Assembly (NCBI GenBank): GCA_031411235.1
Contig: JANOAR010000315.1
Span: forward strand, 1 to 7,623
Length of the DNA stretch: 7,623 bases
Direction of reading: 5' to 3'
From: JANOAR01 sp031411235
GTDB lineage: Bacteria; Verrucomicrobiota; Verrucomicrobiia; Verrucomicrobiales; Verrucomicrobiaceae
Made by a program: the position numbers and the translations under genes. The notes beneath the pieces were generated by a model. The model was given only the letters and a program-made list of their open reading frames with translations. It was not told where the DNA came from and did no database searches. Positions 6,138 through 7,623 of the stretch are shown here, piece by piece (positions within the stretch are counted from its first letter, which is position 1; each line of letters opens with the position of its first letter).

Positions 6138-6587
6138 TTAGGAAGCCGAAGCAACCGTGCCACCAGCTTTTTCAATCTTTTCCTTCGCCGCGGCGCTGAT
6201 GGCAGCCACTTCGACGGTAAGTTTGAGGGTAAGTTCACCCGTGCCGAGGAGCTTGATCGAGTCGCAGGTGCGGCTAATCAGGCCTTTCTCGCGAAGACTA
6301 GCTTCGTTGACGGTGGCACCATTTTCAAACACACGCTCAAGATCCTTGACGTTGACCACTTCGATCTTGTCACGGAACATAGCGTTGCTGAATCCCTTCT
6401 TCGGCAAACGACGATGCATCGGCATCTGTCCGCCTTCGAAGCCAGGGCGAATCGCGCCACCGGAACGGGCTTTTTGACCTTTGTGGCCGCGACCGGAGGT
6501 CTTGCCATGTCCGCTGCTTTCACCACAGCCGACGCGCAAATGGCGGTGCTTGGCTCCGGGGCGGGGTACTACATCATGAAGTCTCAT
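6138..6587 (-). CDS. rplO: 50S ribosomal protein L15
   Basis: Late-assembling protein of the large ribosomal subunit that threads a basic N-terminal tail into 23S rRNA. The 149-residue product has the family pattern: MRLHDVVPRPGAKHRHLRVG start, GHGKTSGRGHKGQKARSGG in the extended RNA-binding arm (26-44), GFEGGQMPMHRRLPKKGF (49-66), and a C-terminal globular part with IKLLGTGELTLKLTVE (111-126) and IEKAGGTV (138-145). E. coli L15 is 144 residues, so the length is normal. It lies directly after rpsE with only 31 nt between them, leaving no room for rpmD (L30), which sits between these genes in many bacteria. ATG 6587 is chosen because it gives the canonical N-terminus; the upstream sequence (cattcataactt) has no Shine-Dalgarno motif. 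Confidence 0.97.
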   Translation of the reverse strand: MRLHDVVPRPGAKHRHLRVGCGESSGHGKTSGRGHKGQKARSGGAIRPGFEGGQMPMHRRLPKKGFSNAMFRDKIEVVNVKDLERVFENGATVNEASLREKGLISRTCDSIKLLGTGELTLKLTVEVAAISAAAKEKIEKAGGTVASAS

Positions 6588-6618
6588 AAGTTATGAATGG
6601 GGTATGTGTTGCGTTGGA

Positions 6619-7176
6619 TTACAGAGCCGCTTTTTCAGCGATCTTCTTGCCACGCGAGCGGAAGATTTCGTCGGGCATACGCAGGGCCTGGAGGGCTGCA
6701 AGCGTTGCCTTAACCACATTGGCGTGATTGCTGGAACCGAGCGACTTAGCAAGAACGTCTTTGACGCCCACCGCTTCGAGCACGGCGCGAGCGCCACCAC
6801 CAGCGATGATGCCTGTGCCGGGACGCGCAGGCTTCAACATAATGTAACCACCGCCGTGACGGCCAATGACTTCATGGGGAATGGTGCCGTCCTTGAGATT
6901 GATGGAGAGGAACTCCTTCTTGCTGCCTTCGGTGGCCTTCTTGATGGCGTCGGCCACTTCGTTGGCTTTGCCGAATCCGAGACCGATCTTGCCAGCCTTG
7001 TCACCAGCGACCACGAGGGCGCTGAAGCTAAAGCGACGACCGCCCTTCACCACTTTGGCGCAGCGATTGATATGAACGACCTTCTCCATGTAAGGAGACG
7101 GGGCGCGCTCTTCAAATTGGCGACCGCCGCCACGACGTTGATTACCTTGTCCTTGTCCTTGTCCTTGTTCAGCCAT
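6619..7176 (-). CDS. rpsE: 30S ribosomal protein S5
   Basis: Small-subunit protein at the decoding-side body of the 30S; the family takes part in translational fidelity and mRNA unwinding, and its loop 2 lies near the spectinomycin site. The 185-residue product has the N-terminal double-stranded-RNA-binding-like domain (about 31-96, with VKGGRRFSFSALVVAGD at 43-59 and GLGFGKANEVADAI at 65-78). The C-terminal domain follows (about 98-180, with GTGIIAGGGARAVLEAVGVKDVLAKSLGS from 120). It is longer than E. coli S5 (167) because of an N-terminal tail of about 30 residues, EQGQGQGQGNQRRGGG and following, encoded by a hexanucleotide repeat. It lies 18 nt after rplR and 31 nt before rplO. The ATG at 7176 is the only sensible start; no Shine-Dalgarno sequence (ccccaattttt) precedes it. 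Confidence 0.97.
   Translation of the reverse strand: MAEQGQGQGQGNQRRGGGRQFEERAPSPYMEKVVHINRCAKVVKGGRRFSFSALVVAGDKAGKIGLGFGKANEVADAIKKATEGSKKEFLSINLKDGTIPHEVIGRHGGGYIMLKPARPGTGIIAGGGARAVLEAVGVKDVLAKSLGSSNHANVVKATLAALQALRMPDEIFRSRGKKIAEKAAL
7145..7168 (-). repeat. Four perfect hexanucleotide repeats in the start of rpsE
   Basis: Reading the plus strand, CCTTGT occurs four times in a row (7145-7150, 7151-7156, 7157-7162, 7163-7168); on the coding strand this is ACAAGG repeated, encoding alternating Gly and Gln. It makes the low-complexity Gly-Gln tail of S5 (about residues 3-11). A change in copy number would add or remove a Gly-Gln pair without shifting the frame. Confidence 0.9.
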
Positions 7177-7194
7177 AAAAATTGGGGAGTAGAA

Positions 7195-7548
7195 TTAGAA
7201 CTTGAGTCCTTTTTCGCGAGCCGCGTCGGCAAGCGCTTTGACCTTGCCGTGGAAGGTGAAACCTCCACGGTCGAAGACGACGGCAGCAATGCCCTGGGCC
7301 ACGGCGCGTTCGCCGATGGTGGCACCGATGCGGGCCGCTGTCTCTGCATTCGAGGTGCCTTGCACACCCTTCTCAACCGATGAGGCGGAGACGAGGGTGG
7401 TGCCGAGATCGTCGTTGATGACCTGGGCATAGACATTCTGATTGGAGAAGTAAACGGCCAAACGAGGGCGTGTGGCATCGCCACGGAGGCGACGGCGGAT
7501 GCGAGCGTGGATGCGGTCGCGTGCTTCTTTTCTGTTCTTGGTAGCCAT
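7195..7548 (-). CDS. rplR: 50S ribosomal protein L18
   Basis: Large-subunit protein that binds 5S rRNA together with L5 and L25-type partners and helps anchor it in the central protuberance. The 117-residue product, matching E. coli L18 (117), has the basic N-terminus (ATKNRKEARDRIHARIRRRL), the strand RPRLAVYFSNQNVYAQVI (27-44), the family middle region TSNAETAARIGATIGERA (65-82), and the C-terminal signature VVFDRGGFTFHGKVKALADAAREKGLKF (90-117). It lies 21 nt after rplF and 18 nt before rpsE in the usual rplF-rplR-rpsE order. The bases before the ATG (acctccacacatcac) contain no Shine-Dalgarno motif and even resemble the anti-Shine-Dalgarno sequence. Confidence 0.97.
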   Translation of the reverse strand: MATKNRKEARDRIHARIRRRLRGDATRPRLAVYFSNQNVYAQVINDDLGTTLVSASSVEKGVQGTSNAETAARIGATIGERAVAQGIAAVVFDRGGFTFHGKVKALADAAREKGLKF

Positions 7549-7569
7549 GTGATGTGTGGAGGTCGGCGG

Positions 7570-7623
7570 TTACTTGACGCTCTTGCCAGCCTTGCGGCGG
7601 ATGATTTCACCTGCATAACGCAC
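7570..7623 (-). CDS. rplF: 50S ribosomal protein L6, C-terminal fragment (5' part outside window)
   Basis: Only the last 17 codons and the TAA stop lie inside the right edge. The peptide VRYAGEIIRRKAGKSVK matches the conserved L6 C-terminus (typically a G-V-R-Y-x-x-E-x-V-R-x-K-x-G-K pattern). L6 binds 23S rRNA near the factor-binding site of the large subunit. Its place immediately upstream of rplR, 21 nt apart, is the standard spc operon order and supports the call despite the short stretch. Confidence 0.88.
   Translation of the reverse strand: MRYAGEIIRRKAGKSVK

Noticed and set aside
6123..6596. Plus-strand open frame of 157 codons opposite rplO
   Set aside because: Mirror image of rplO in another frame; no family resemblance.
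6604..7383. Plus-strand open frame of 259 codons antisense to rpsE and rplR
   Set aside because: It lies wholly opposite two unmistakable ribosomal protein genes, has an unfamiliar low-complexity translation (a run of alternating Ser-Leu from the hexanucleotide repeat), and is explained by codon bias of the real genes.

Overview
The window reads as a chromosomal segment of a Gram-negative, moderately GC-rich bacterium, most likely a Verrucomicrobiota or other PVC-group member. This is inferred from gene content, not from a search. The clues are an spc-type ribosomal operon without rpmD (L30), a nucleoside-symporter-family MFS protein, and a lipoprotein with two carbohydrate-binding-like beta domains. 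Almost no gene start has a Shine-Dalgarno sequence.

Right half (about 3692-7623, minus strand): the distal spc ribosomal protein operon in the order rplF (last 17 codons only), rplR, rpsE, rplO, secY, map. Gaps are 18-35 nt, except for 80 nt between rplO and secY. That longer gap holds a 17-pair hairpin followed by TTTT on the operon strand, which looks like an intrinsic terminator or attenuator. Together the genes make large- and small-subunit ribosomal proteins, the SecY translocation channel and methionine aminopeptidase, so they cover synthesis, export and N-terminal trimming of proteins. The operon ends at map; no adk, infA, rpmJ or rpsM follows.

Left half (1-3687): four single genes in alternating orientation. 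They are an MFS nucleoside:H+ symporter-family transporter (minus, C-terminus cut by the window edge), a small VOC/glyoxalase-fold protein (plus, divergent from the transporter), a Nit2/YafV-type carbon-nitrogen hydrolase (minus, convergent with the VOC gene) and a lipoprotein (plus, divergent from the hydrolase and convergent with map). Inverted repeats lie in the divergent transporter/VOC spacer and across the stop codons of both convergent pairs.

I see no mobile element, CRISPR array, tRNA, rRNA, phage or defence gene, and no clear new multi-gene system. The points most worth a second look are the rplO-secY hairpin, the extra C-terminal membrane segment of SecY, the missing rpmD, the hexanucleotide repeat in the S5 N-terminus and the general lack of Shine-Dalgarno sequences.
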